Positions 15,834-23,924 of a stretch of 24,370 nucleotides of DNA are shown piece after piece (the stretch's first letter is position 1; the number at the start of each line of letters is the position of its first letter). The position numbers were made by a program, and so were the translations under genes. Below the pieces are notes generated by a model that was not told where the DNA came from, made no database searches, and saw nothing but the letters and a program-made list of their open reading frames with translations. The DNA is taken from positions 1-24,370 of the forward strand of contig JAEVZM010000433.1 of the NCBI GenBank assembly GCA_023392225.1. The letters are read 5' to 3'. This DNA is from Pseudomonadota bacterium (GTDB lineage Bacteria > Pseudomonadota > Alphaproteobacteria > Rhizobiales > Kaistiaceae).

Positions 15834-15892
15834 TAGCTGATATGCTCCTTGCGAACTCACCAAGACCGGCCTGAAGCCGCAAGGACCTTCCA

Positions 15893-16858
15893 ATGGCGTT
15901 CATCCGCACGCTGCGCGGCGACATCGATCCCGCCGAGCTCGGCGTAACCTATTGCCACGACCACATTTTCTGCACGCCGCCGCTCTGGCGCGAGAAGGGG
16001 GATGACGATCTCCTGCTCGACGACTTCGAGTCGTCCCTGGCCGAGGTGCGCTCCTTCAAGGCCGCCGGCGGCCGGGCGATCTACGACGCGACGGCGATCG
16101 ACTACGGCCGCGACCTCGCGGCGGTGAAGCGGATCTCCGAGGCCGCCGACATCCACGTCATCGGGACGGCCGGCCTTAACAAGCAGATCATGTGGCCGGC
16201 GAAGATGCCGGGTCGCGACGTTACCTTTTTTGAATGGCTCGCCCCGATGAGTTCCGACGACATCCGGGCCATGACGGTCGCCGACGTGGCCGAGGGCGAG
16301 AACGGGATTCGCTGCGGCGTGGTCAAGTTCGGGACCGGCTACAACACGATCTCCGAGCTCGAGGAGCGCGTCATGGTCGGCGTGCTCGCGGCCCACAAGG
16401 AGACCGGTGCGCCGGTCCATTCCCATACCGAGCTCGGCACCATGGCGCTGGAGCAGCTCGCGATCGTGCGTCGCGAGGGCGTCGATCCGGCCCGGCTCAC
16501 CATCGCTCATCTCGATCGCAATCCCGACCCGTGGATGATCCGCAAGGTCGCTGAAAGCGGCGCCTTCATGTCCTTCGACGGCATCGCGCGGGTCAAGTAC
16601 TACCCGGAATCGGTGCGGATCGGCCTGATCCTCGACCTCGTGAAGCGCGGCCATGCCGATCAGGTGATGATCGGCGGCGACATCGCGCGGAAGCACATGT
16701 TCCGCCACTACGGCAAGGGCGGGCTGGGCATGGCGTACATCCTCGAGACTTGGTGCCCGCGCTTCGTCGAGGAAGCCGGCGAGGCCGGGCTCGACGGCGA
16801 GGCGCTGCTCCAGACCTTCCTCGTCGAAAATCCGCGCCGGGCCTTCGCCTTCGCCTGA
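15893..16858 (+). CDS. Phosphotriesterase-family metal hydrolase (putative lactonase), first copy
   Basis: 321 residues, amidohydrolase superfamily, phosphotriesterase (PTE) family. The binuclear-metal ligands are visible: H22 and H24 (CHDH), a candidate carboxylated lysine K145 (VVKFGTG), H178 (HSHTELG), H206 (IAHLD) and D263 (GGDIARK). The C-terminal NPRRAF is typical. Known relatives include organophosphate hydrolases and lactonases, including sugar-lactone hydrolases; beside sugar genes a lactonase or phospho-lactonase is most plausible. AAGGAC lies 6 bases before ATG 15893. It is the first gene of the plus-strand operon, divergent from the CUT2 operon. A second, diverged copy is two genes downstream. 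Confidence 0.9.
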   Translation: MAFIRTLRGDIDPAELGVTYCHDHIFCTPPLWREKGDDDLLLDDFESSLAEVRSFKAAGGRAIYDATAIDYGRDLAAVKRISEAADIHVIGTAGLNKQIMWPAKMPGRDVTFFEWLAPMSSDDIRAMTVADVAEGENGIRCGVVKFGTGYNTISELEERVMVGVLAAHKETGAPVHSHTELGTMALEQLAIVRREGVDPARLTIAHLDRNPDPWMIRKVAESGAFMSFDGIARVKYYPESVRIGLILDLVKRGHADQVMIGGDIARKHMFRHYGKGGLGMAYILETWCPRFVEEAGEAGLDGEALLQTFLVENPRRAFAFA

Positions 16859-16871
16859 GAGGGACCAAGCG

Positions 16872-18167
16872 ATGACACGTCTCCGCTACGCGACCGAGCT
16901 CGACACGTTGGCCGAGTGCGATGTTCTGGTGATCGGTGGGGGCAGCGCCGGCTCGTCCGCGGCGATCGCTGCAGCCCGCAGCGGCGCCTCGACGGTTCTC
17001 GTCGAGCGCTACGGCTTTCTCGGCGGCACCGGGGCGATGGTGCTCGACACCTTCTACGGCTTCTTCACGCCGGGCGAGCCGGAACGGAAGGTGGTCGGTG
17101 GCATCGCCGACGAGGTCGTCGCCGGGCTCGACCGGCATGGCATGCTGATCAAGCGGCCCAACACTTACGGCGCCGGCTCGGGCTTCACCTACGATCCGCA
17201 GGTCCTGAAGGTCGTCTGGGACGACCTGGTGGCGGGCGCGGGCGTCCGCATCCTCCTCCACACGAGTTTCGTCGACGTGCTCATGGATGGCGCCCGCGTC
17301 GCCGCCGTGGTGATCGGCACGCCGCGCGGGCCGCGTGCGATCCGGGCCCGCACCATCGTCGACGCCTCGGGCGATGCCCATGTCGCGGCCCGCGCCGGCG
17401 CGCCCTTCGAGGATTCCGGCGCGCTCGGCATCGCCCAGTCGCTGACCACCACGTTCCAGATGATCAATGTCGATGTCGCCCGCGCCCAGGCCTTCCCGAA
17501 GAAGGAGATGTGGGCGCGGATGGCGGATGCCGGCGAGCGCTACCGCCTGCCGCGGAAAGAGGGCAGCGCGCACATCACGCCCTTGCCCGGCGTGATGGTC
17601 ACCAACATGACGCGCGTCGCCGGGGTCGATGGCACCGATGTCGACGCGCTCTCGGCCGCCGAGCGGGAAGGGCGCCTGCAGGCGCTCGACTATGCGCGCT
17701 TCCTCAAGGACCAGATCCCCGGTTACGAGGATGCGGCCCTCGGCGGGCTGTCGATCCAGATCGGGGTCCGCGAGACGCGGCGGATTCGCGGACGGTACTG
17801 GCTCACGCGCGACGACGTCGTCTCGGCGGCGAAGTTCCCCGACGCGATCGCCCAATGCGGCGCGCCGATCGAGATCCATCACGCCGGCGGCGACACGCAG
17901 TGGGAGTACCTGCCCGAGGGCGAGACCTTCGGCATTCCCTATCGCGCGCTGGTGCCGCAGGCGCTCGACAACGTGGTGGTCGCCGGCCGCTGCCTCTCCG
18001 CCTCGCATGATGCCCATGCCAGCGTGCGCTCGATCGGCCAGTGCCTGGCGATGGGGCAGGCGGCGGGCACGGCCGCGGCGCTGGTCGCCGGGCGCGACAT
18101 CGCGGTGGTCGACCTTCCGGCGACGGAGCTCCGCGAGCGTCTGGTGGCGGCGGGGGCGCTCCTTTGA
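16872..18167 (+). CDS. FAD-dependent oxidoreductase (FAD_oxidored family)
   Basis: 431 residues. The N-terminus carries the Rossmann FAD motif VLVIGGGSAGSSAAIAAARSG followed by VLVERYGFLGGTGA, characteristic of the FAD_oxidored (PF12831-type) group. The middle has IVDASGDAHVAARAG and GVRETRRIRG, and the C-terminal FAD-contacting segment is NVVVAGRCLSASHDAHASVR. There is no signal peptide or membrane helix, so it is soluble and cytoplasmic. The electron acceptor and substrate are unknown. GAGAGGGA lies about 8 bases before the ATG. It lies between two phosphotriesterase paralogues, 13 bp after the first and overlapping the second by 4 bases (TTGA). One reading is that it forms the compound that the two hydrolases open. 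Confidence 0.9.
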   Translation: MTRLRYATELDTLAECDVLVIGGGSAGSSAAIAAARSGASTVLVERYGFLGGTGAMVLDTFYGFFTPGEPERKVVGGIADEVVAGLDRHGMLIKRPNTYGAGSGFTYDPQVLKVVWDDLVAGAGVRILLHTSFVDVLMDGARVAAVVIGTPRGPRAIRARTIVDASGDAHVAARAGAPFEDSGALGIAQSLTTTFQMINVDVARAQAFPKKEMWARMADAGERYRLPRKEGSAHITPLPGVMVTNMTRVAGVDGTDVDALSAAEREGRLQALDYARFLKDQIPGYEDAALGGLSIQIGVRETRRIRGRYWLTRDDVVSAAKFPDAIAQCGAPIEIHHAGGDTQWEYLPEGETFGIPYRALVPQALDNVVVAGRCLSASHDAHASVRSIGQCLAMGQAAGTAAALVAGRDIAVVDLPATELRERLVAAGALL

Positions 18168-19090
18168 TCGTCCGGACCGTGCTCGGCGACATCGCGCCCG
18201 AGGCGCTTGGCGCGACGCTGTCGCACGAGCATGTCTTCGCTTGCCCGCCCGCGGACGTGACCGATCCCGACCTCCGCCTCGACGATGAGGCGGCTTCGGT
18301 GGCCGAGCTCGCCGCCTTCCGGGCCGCGGGCGGTGGCACCGTGGTCGACATGACCACCCTCGACTACGGCCGCGACGCCGCCGCTCTCGCCCGCATCTCG
18401 CGTGCGGCCGGCGTCCACGTCGTCGCCGCCACGGGCTTCAACAAGGGCAGGTTCGCCGACCGCATCAGCCACGACATGACGACGGATGCGATCACCCGCT
18501 GGATGATCGCCGACGTGACCACCGGTATTGACGGCACCCGCGTCCGCGCCGGGTTGATCAAGGCTTCATCCGGGGGGCTGGAGGGCCCGGGACCGGATGA
18601 GCGCCGTGTCTTCGAGGCGGCGGCCGAGGCGCACCACGCCTCAGGCGCGCCGATCAGCACCCACACCGAGAAGGGACGCTGGGCCGACGGCCAGGTGGCG
18701 CTGCTGACCGGGCTCGGCGTCGCACCGGATCGCATCCTGATCGGCCATCTCGACCTCAACCCGGATCCCGGCTACCTCAAGGAGGTCGCGGCGAGTGGCG
18801 TGTTCCTTGGCTTCGATCAGTTCACCAAGGCGAAGTACCTGCCCGACGAGACCCGCATCGCGCTCGTCGCGGCGCTGGCCGAGGCCGGGCACGGACCGCA
18901 GCTGATGATCAGCGGCGATCTCGCCCGCCGGTCCTACTGGCATGTCCATGGCGGGCCCGGCTATCGCCATTTCCTCGGCGCGCTGGCCGACCGCTTCGAG
19001 GCGCTCGGCGTCGGTGCGGCGCGCTATCGCGGCTGGCTCACCGACAATCCCCGCCGCTTCTTCGCCTTCACGCCGCATCTATCGTCGTGA
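18164..19090 (+). CDS. Phosphotriesterase-family metal hydrolase (putative lactonase), second copy
   Basis: 308 residues, a diverged paralogue of the protein encoded at 15893-16858. Metal ligands: H21 and H23 (SHEH), candidate bridging lysine K133 (GLIKASS), H167 (STHTEKG), H195 (IGHLD) and D252 (SGDLARR). It ends with NPRRFFAF. The start is taken as TTG at 18164, overlapping the oxidoreductase stop (TTGA); no ATG or GTG gives an aligned N-terminus, and TTG aligns MIVRTVLGDI with the first copy's FIRTLRGDI. Loops after the HxH and before the lysine differ from the first copy, so the two probably act on different substrates or stereoisomers. Confidence 0.88.
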   Translation: MIVRTVLGDIAPEALGATLSHEHVFACPPADVTDPDLRLDDEAASVAELAAFRAAGGGTVVDMTTLDYGRDAAALARISRAAGVHVVAATGFNKGRFADRISHDMTTDAITRWMIADVTTGIDGTRVRAGLIKASSGGLEGPGPDERRVFEAAAEAHHASGAPISTHTEKGRWADGQVALLTGLGVAPDRILIGHLDLNPDPGYLKEVAASGVFLGFDQFTKAKYLPDETRIALVAALAEAGHGPQLMISGDLARRSYWHVHGGPGYRHFLGALADRFEALGVGAARYRGWLTDNPRRFFAFTPHLSS

Positions 19091-19109
19091 CGAGGGCGGG
19101 TGGGCTCAA

Positions 19110-19143
19110 GCCCCCTTGCGCGCGAGAGGCTTGCTGAGGGGGC
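19110..19143. terminator. Possible hairpin between convergent genes
   Basis: GCCCCCT (19110-19116) pairs with AGGGGGC (19137-19143) across a 20-base loop in the 57-bp gap between the converging hydrolase and diguanylate cyclase genes. Position supports a terminator; the long loop and lack of a T-run do not. Confidence 0.35.
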
Positions 19144-19147
19144 GCCG

Positions 19148-20326
19148 TCACGCGCTGCCCGCTGCCGCGAGGTCCGGCCGGACGCTGTCGTAGACCATGA
19201 CCTTGTCGCGACCGGAGCCCTTTGCCTCGTAAAGCGCCTCGTCGGCCTGTCGCATCAGCTCCTTGGACGTCCCGGGCTCGACGGGACCGGATGTCATCGC
19301 GACGCCGATGCTCACGGTCACGATCCGGGACGGCACGCCCTCATGCTCGATGGCCAGCCCGACGATCGCAGTGCGGATCCGCTCGGCGACGGCGACGGCG
19401 CCTGCCGAGTCCGTCCCGGGGAGGAGGATGGCGAACTCCTCACCGCCGAAGCGGGCAACGAGGTCGCCAGGCCGACGGAGCGTTGACTGGATGATGGCGG
19501 CGATCATTCGCAGGCAATTGTCGCCGGCGAGGTGGCCATACTGGTCGTTGAACGATTTGAAGTTGTCGACGTCCAGGAGGAGGAGGCTCAGCGGCGCGCT
19601 GGCCCGTTGGCTCCTCCCGATCTCCGCCGCGATTGCCTGGTCGAAGGCGCGTCTGTTGGCGATGTCGGTGAGCCCGTCGATGTGTGCCATCTCGGTCAGG
19701 CTGCGGTTGGCCTCGTAGAGCCGCTTTTCGGTGGTGCGCAGGCTCTCGACGACCTTCCTCCGCTGCAGATCGTTCGCGATCATCTCGCCGATGAACACGA
19801 TGGCGATGAACACGACCAAGACCGTTGGCAGGGCGACCTTCTCCATGACGTGCCATCGAAGATCTTCCGGGAGCAGGAGCGGCCCGAGCAGGTTCGCGGC
19901 CGCTGCGGCCCCGCCGAGCAGAATGAGCGAGGCCGTGGACACCGGGCGCTTCCCGAGGAGCGTCCTGCCGGCGACGGCGACGGCCGTGGTCAAGAGGATT
20001 CCGGCGACCGCCGGCCAGGCACCAACGCCGCCCAGGCCGAGGCGATAGGCTGCCGTCAAGGCGCCCACTGCCACGCCCACGGCGGGGCCCGCGAAGAATC
20101 CGCTGAGGGCGATCGGCACGGCCCTGAGGTCGAAGATCACCCCTTTGGCGACCTGGATGGGCAGGGACATCAGAAGCATGGCGCACGCGGCAGCGGCGAT
20201 CGCGACGGCGATCTTCCGCGCGATCCTCGACTGGGTGAAGCTCCAGTTGAGGCAAAGGCTCCAGATGCCAACCAGGGTGAAGATGATCCCGAGGTTGGCG
20301 AGCAGGCTGGTGAGCGTGGTGGTCAA
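19148..20326 (-). CDS. Membrane diguanylate cyclase (5TM-5TMR_LYT-like plus GGDEF)
   Basis: 392 residues. About six hydrophobic segments (residues 8-185) include IQVAKGVIFDLRAVPIALSG and a Gly-rich loop, characteristic of the 5TM receptors of the LytS-YhcK type. A short coiled linker follows (about 186-214). The GGDEF domain (about 215-378) has the active-site GGEEF at 294-298 and an inhibitory RxxD (RPGD, 285-288) exactly five residues upstream, so it should make c-di-GMP and be product-inhibited. The start TTG at 20326 has no good ribosome site, so the exact N-terminus is uncertain. It is a single gene, convergent with the catabolic operon and 416 bp from the cytochrome b561 gene; there is no obvious functional tie to either. 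Confidence 0.92.
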   Translation of the reverse strand: MTTTLTSLLANLGIIFTLVGIWSLCLNWSFTQSRIARKIAVAIAAAACAMLLMSLPIQVAKGVIFDLRAVPIALSGFFAGPAVGVAVGALTAAYRLGLGGVGAWPAVAGILLTTAVAVAGRTLLGKRPVSTASLILLGGAAAAANLLGPLLLPEDLRWHVMEKVALPTVLVVFIAIVFIGEMIANDLQRRKVVESLRTTEKRLYEANRSLTEMAHIDGLTDIANRRAFDQAIAAEIGRSQRASAPLSLLLLDVDNFKSFNDQYGHLAGDNCLRMIAAIIQSTLRRPGDLVARFGGEEFAILLPGTDSAGAVAVAERIRTAIVGLAIEHEGVPSRIVTVSIGVAMTSGPVEPGTSKELMRQADEALYEAKGSGRDKVMVYDSVRPDLAAAGSA

Positions 20327-20742
20327 AAGAGATAGCCCCGAGAGCGGTCCCCCTTACGGAATCCGACTCTTACGCAAACACCACCCCGATCGGCAGTATT
20401 GCCGAGGCCGAGCGGGAATCGCAAGCCAATGTCGCAGCGCCCCGTCGATTGTCCTGTCGCATTCGTCGCGACGAGACGCTCCAGGAACGACCCGGGTTGC
20501 GGCAGCCCGGCGACATGACCGCCAGGGCGACCTGCCTCGGGCCGTGCTCGACGCTGGCGGCAACCCGGCCCTTTGCCGCCTCCGATCCGCTGAAGCGCGG
20601 TGACGACGGAGAAGCCGGTCCAGCGTCTCGAGGCGATGGGGCCAAAAGATGCATCGATATGCGCTGCCCACGGAGCTCATGCGTTCCGTGCCTCCGCCCC
20701 TCGCCTTCGACTAAGATGAGGTCCGGAAGACGGCAGTCGCCA
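20327..20742. other. Gene-free 416-bp stretch upstream of the diguanylate cyclase
   Basis: No open frame here looks like a protein: the frames that cross it have low-complexity Arg/Ser/Pro composition and no motifs. Visible structure includes a 12-bp palindrome TCGTCGCGACGA (20463-20474), a hairpin CCGGGTTG/CAGCCCGG with a 3-base loop (20492-20510), and a 9-bp pairing CCGGGTTGC (20492-20500) with GCAACCCGG (20560-20568). It should contain the cyclase promoter on the minus strand; I could not place it. Confidence 0.5.
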
Positions 20743-21285
20743 TCAGGATCGCGGGATATCTGCAGGTATCTCGCGGTCCTCGCCCCGGCCCAGCATCCTC
20801 GCGAAGGCATCGTTGCGGAGGACGAAGTGCTCAGCGAGCGCACCGAGGACATGCAGCCCGATGAGGACGATGAGGATCAGACGGCCAGCCTCGTGCAGCG
20901 TGGCCGCCGTCTCGGAGCCGACGAACCAGGCGGCGAGGCCGCTGAGCGGCATGGCGAAGATCATGAAATAGAGCGCGGCGTGCGTCGCCTGGCCCGCCCA
21001 GGTCACGATGAGGGGATTGTCCGCGTGGGGCGCCGGGACGCCGCGGCGCGCCCGCACGAAAAGCCGGAGCACGGCAAGGGCGAGGACGGTGCTGCCGAGC
21101 GCGATATGGACCAGCGCCCCGCCGCCAACGGCGGTGCCGTCGCCACCAAGCCGCTCGTAGAACGCCCTCTGCATGGGCTCGTTGTAGACGAGCTGGACGA
21201 CGACCAGTGCTGCGATCGTCCAGTGCAGCACGATCTGCAGACGCGAATAGCCGTGGGGCGCCGCGGTCGCCTCGTCGGCCCTCAT
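20743..21285 (-). CDS. Cytochrome b561 family protein
   Basis: 180-residue inner-membrane di-heme protein with four membrane segments. Candidate heme-ligand histidines sit in each: H21 (VLHWT), H60 (LVHIALG), H102 (THAALY) and H145 (GLHVLG). HWTIAALVVVQ and ALYFMIFAMPLSG are typical of the bacterial b561/hydrogenase-cytochrome-b family. Its ATG at 21285 overlaps the stop of the PQQ dehydrogenase gene as ATGA, so the two are translationally coupled. A role in passing electrons from the dehydrogenase to quinone or a cytochrome is a reasonable inference. Confidence 0.92.
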   Translation of the reverse strand: MRADEATAAPHGYSRLQIVLHWTIAALVVVQLVYNEPMQRAFYERLGGDGTAVGGGALVHIALGSTVLALAVLRLFVRARRGVPAPHADNPLIVTWAGQATHAALYFMIFAMPLSGLAAWFVGSETAATLHEAGRLILIVLIGLHVLGALAEHFVLRNDAFARMLGRGEDREIPADIPRS

Positions 21286-23822
21286 CGCGCGGGCAGGGCC
21301 CAGACCGTCACCTGGTCGCCTACCGGCGTTTCCATGAAATGATGGCCACCCGACATGATCCCGACGAACTCTCTGCCGTCCACCTCGAAGACGAACGGAT
21401 TGGCCTGGCCACCGGCGGGCAGCGCCACGCTCCACAGGGTATCGCCGGTCTCGATGTCGATGGCGCGGAACAGGTCGTCCGTTGCCGCTGCGATGAAGAT
21501 GAGGCCGCCTGCGGTCACCACCGAGCCGCCATTGTTCGGCGTGCCGATGTCGATCGGCAGCATACTCGGGATACCGAAGGGACCGTTCCGTCGTGCGGTG
21601 CCGAAGGGGCGGTCCCACAGCGTCTTGCCGGTGGCGAGGTCGATCGCCCGGATGCCGCCATAGGGCGGTTCCTTGCAGAGAAGGCCGGTGAAGTCCTCGC
21701 GCCATCCCGCATTGACCTGGATCGCGTAGGGCGAGCCGGTCTGCGGCCCGGCTTCGCCGAGCGGGGTCTCGCCGCCGGCGCCCGGTGCGTTGATCGGCTT
21801 CAGGCCGGCCTCGTCGGCTTCCTCCCGCGGGATCAGGCGGTTGTGGTTCGGCATGTCGTTATAGTTGGCGACGATGATGCCGCGTGTCGGGTCGACGGCG
21901 ATGCCGCCCCAGTCCGAGCCGCCATTGTAGCCGGGATACTGGATCCAGTAGCGGTCGCTCGTCGGCGGCGTGTACTGGCCGTCATAGGCCGCCTGCCGAA
22001 ACTGGATGCGGCACCAAAGCTGGTCGATCGGCGACATGCCCCACATGTCGGCCTCGGTGAGCGGCGGCTTGGCAAGCGTGTGGTAGCCCGAGAAGGGTTG
22101 CACCTTCGCGATGTAGTCCGGCTCGACGCCGCCCTGCGGCACGGCACGTTCCTCGACCGGAAAGAGCGATTCGCCGGTCCGCCGATCAAGGACATAGAGG
22201 TCGCCCTGCTTGCTCGGCAGGACGAGCGCGGGGACGGTGCCGTCGGCGGATGGGAAGTCGACCAGTGTCGCCTGGCTGCCGAGGTCGTAGTCCCATACGT
22301 CATGATGGACCGTCTGGAAGTGCCATGCCGGCTTGCCGGTCGTGACGTCGATCGCCACGAGGGACGTGGCGAACTCGTTCTCCGCCTCGCTCCGGTTCGA
22401 CCCGTAATAGTCAACCGACGAGTTGCCGAGCGGCAAGTAGACGAGGCCGAGCTGTTCGTCCCCTGTAGCGGTCGTCCACATGTTCGGCGTACCGCGGGTG
22501 TAGGTCTCGCCATCGCGCGGCATCCCGGTCAGCTCCGGATTGCCGAGGTCCCACGCCCAGGCGAGCGCCCCGCTGACGGCGTCATAGCCGCGGATGACGC
22601 CCGATGGCGCGTCCTCGGCCTGGCCGTCCTTGACCTGCGCACCGAGCACGACCACGCCGCGCACGATGGTGGGGGCGGACGTGATCGAATACCAGCCCGG
22701 TACCGTTTCGCCGATGCCCCTGTCGAGATAGACCTCGCCATTCTCGCCGAAGTCGGTGCAGGGCGCCCCGGTCTCGGCGTCGACGGCGATGAGCCGCGCA
22801 TCGAGCGTCCCCCAAACGATGCGATGCGCGCAGGGATCGTCGGGCGCGGCGCCAGCCACCTCGTAGTAAGCGACACCGCGGCAGGTCGCGCCGTAGGGAA
22901 TGGCGTCCGGCGACACCTTGGGATCGAAGCGCCACTCCTCCTTGCCCGTCGCTGCATCGACGCCGATGGCGATGCCCATCGCCGAGCAGACGAACATCGT
23001 GTCGCCGACCTTCAGCGGCGTGTTCTCGGGCGAATACTTGCCCTCGCTCTCTGCGGTCGGCATGTCGCCCGTGCGGTACTGCCAGACCTGCTCGAGGTCG
23101 GCGACGTTGGCGGGCGTGATCTGGTCGAGCGGGGTATACCGCTCGGCGTGGTAGGTGCCGCCATAAGCAGGCCAGTCCGCCCCGGTCTCGAGCACCGGCT
23201 GCGGCTGTCGCGTCGCGGCCGCGGGCAATGTCGTGGCGGCGGCCGCTTCCGAAGGCTCGACTGCGTCGGAAGGGCCAGGGTCGGGCGCTGCGGCAGGCGC
23301 CGGCTCCTCGGACTGGGCAGTCGGCGCGACCGGCGGCGGGGACGCGGCTTCGGCCGGTGCCGGGTCCGACTGCGCGAGGACGGTGGGGACGACGAGCGCC
23401 GGCACCCAGAGCGCGGCGGCGGCGGTCACGACAAGCGCGGCGAGACCGGCGACCACGGCGCGACGCGCCCTCAGATGTGCGTTCAGCACCGGAAGGGCGA
23501 TCAGGAGGAGGACGAGGATGAGCGACGGCGCCACCAGGCGCGGCACCTGCGCCCAGCCGTCGAAGCCGCGCTCCCAGAGCGCCCACAGCACGGTCAGCCC
23601 GAACACCAGGAGGTAGATCCAGAAGCCCAGCATCCGCCTCTGAAAGAGGAGCCAGGCCGACAAGATCAGGCCGAGCCCCGCCGGGAGGTAGTAGAACGAA
23701 CCGCCCAGGGCGAGCAGCCAAACACCCCCCGCCGCAATGACGACACCGCATACCAGCATCACCGCCGCAACGACGTAGAGATACCCCGTGAGGATTGGAT
23801 TGCGGCGAGCAGCATCGGTCAT
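21282..23822 (-). CDS. Membrane-bound PQQ-dependent dehydrogenase (glucose/quinate/shikimate family)
   Basis: 846 residues. Five membrane helices occupy about residues 12-147, followed by a Pro/Ala/Glu-rich linker (about 151-210) and an eight-bladed PQQ propeller (about 215-846) facing the periplasm. The catalytic region TVHHDVWDYDLGSQ gives D508 (equivalent to Asp466 of E. coli Gcd, from memory), and PSKQGDLYVLDRR gives K538. The C-terminal LPAGGQANPF and SGGHH match the family. E. coli Gcd has QHVTCRGV around its substrate-affecting His262 (from memory); here the residues are YGATCRGV, with Gly311 in place of His, so the preferred substrate may not be glucose. ATG at 23822 has GAGGAC 8 bases upstream. 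PQQ synthesis genes are not in the window. Confidence 0.93.
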   Translation of the reverse strand: MTDAARRNPILTGYLYVVAAVMLVCGVVIAAGGVWLLALGGSFYYLPAGLGLILSAWLLFQRRMLGFWIYLLVFGLTVLWALWERGFDGWAQVPRLVAPSLILVLLLIALPVLNAHLRARRAVVAGLAALVVTAAAALWVPALVVPTVLAQSDPAPAEAASPPPVAPTAQSEEPAPAAAPDPGPSDAVEPSEAAAATTLPAAATRQPQPVLETGADWPAYGGTYHAERYTPLDQITPANVADLEQVWQYRTGDMPTAESEGKYSPENTPLKVGDTMFVCSAMGIAIGVDAATGKEEWRFDPKVSPDAIPYGATCRGVAYYEVAGAAPDDPCAHRIVWGTLDARLIAVDAETGAPCTDFGENGEVYLDRGIGETVPGWYSITSAPTIVRGVVVLGAQVKDGQAEDAPSGVIRGYDAVSGALAWAWDLGNPELTGMPRDGETYTRGTPNMWTTATGDEQLGLVYLPLGNSSVDYYGSNRSEAENEFATSLVAIDVTTGKPAWHFQTVHHDVWDYDLGSQATLVDFPSADGTVPALVLPSKQGDLYVLDRRTGESLFPVEERAVPQGGVEPDYIAKVQPFSGYHTLAKPPLTEADMWGMSPIDQLWCRIQFRQAAYDGQYTPPTSDRYWIQYPGYNGGSDWGGIAVDPTRGIIVANYNDMPNHNRLIPREEADEAGLKPINAPGAGGETPLGEAGPQTGSPYAIQVNAGWREDFTGLLCKEPPYGGIRAIDLATGKTLWDRPFGTARRNGPFGIPSMLPIDIGTPNNGGSVVTAGGLIFIAAATDDLFRAIDIETGDTLWSVALPAGGQANPFVFEVDGREFVGIMSGGHHFMETPVGDQVTVWALPAR

Positions 23823-23851
23823 GCCGGCGTGTCCTCGTGTTGTTGGTGCAT
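23819..23851 (-). CDS. Possible 10-residue leader ORF before the PQQ dehydrogenase
   Basis: ATG at 23851 preceded by GAGGAG opens a 10-codon frame (MHQQHEDTPA) whose TGA overlaps the dehydrogenase ATG as ATGA. It has no paralogue or domain. It may be a translation-coupling leader or chance; the dehydrogenase also has its own GAGGAC site within it. Confidence 0.25.
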   Translation of the reverse strand: MHQQHEDTPA

Positions 23852-23924
23852 TGTCGGGGAACTCCTCGCGACGTGTTGCGTTCCCTCCTTGAGGGCAAAA
23901 ACATCGAGGAGTGCATCGGACCGG

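Noticed and set aside
20354..20852. Small minus-strand frames in the gap before the diguanylate cyclase
   Set aside because: Translations are Arg/Ser-rich with no domain or signal peptide, and one overlaps the end of the cytochrome b561 gene. I could not support a gene or a recognisable pseudogene.
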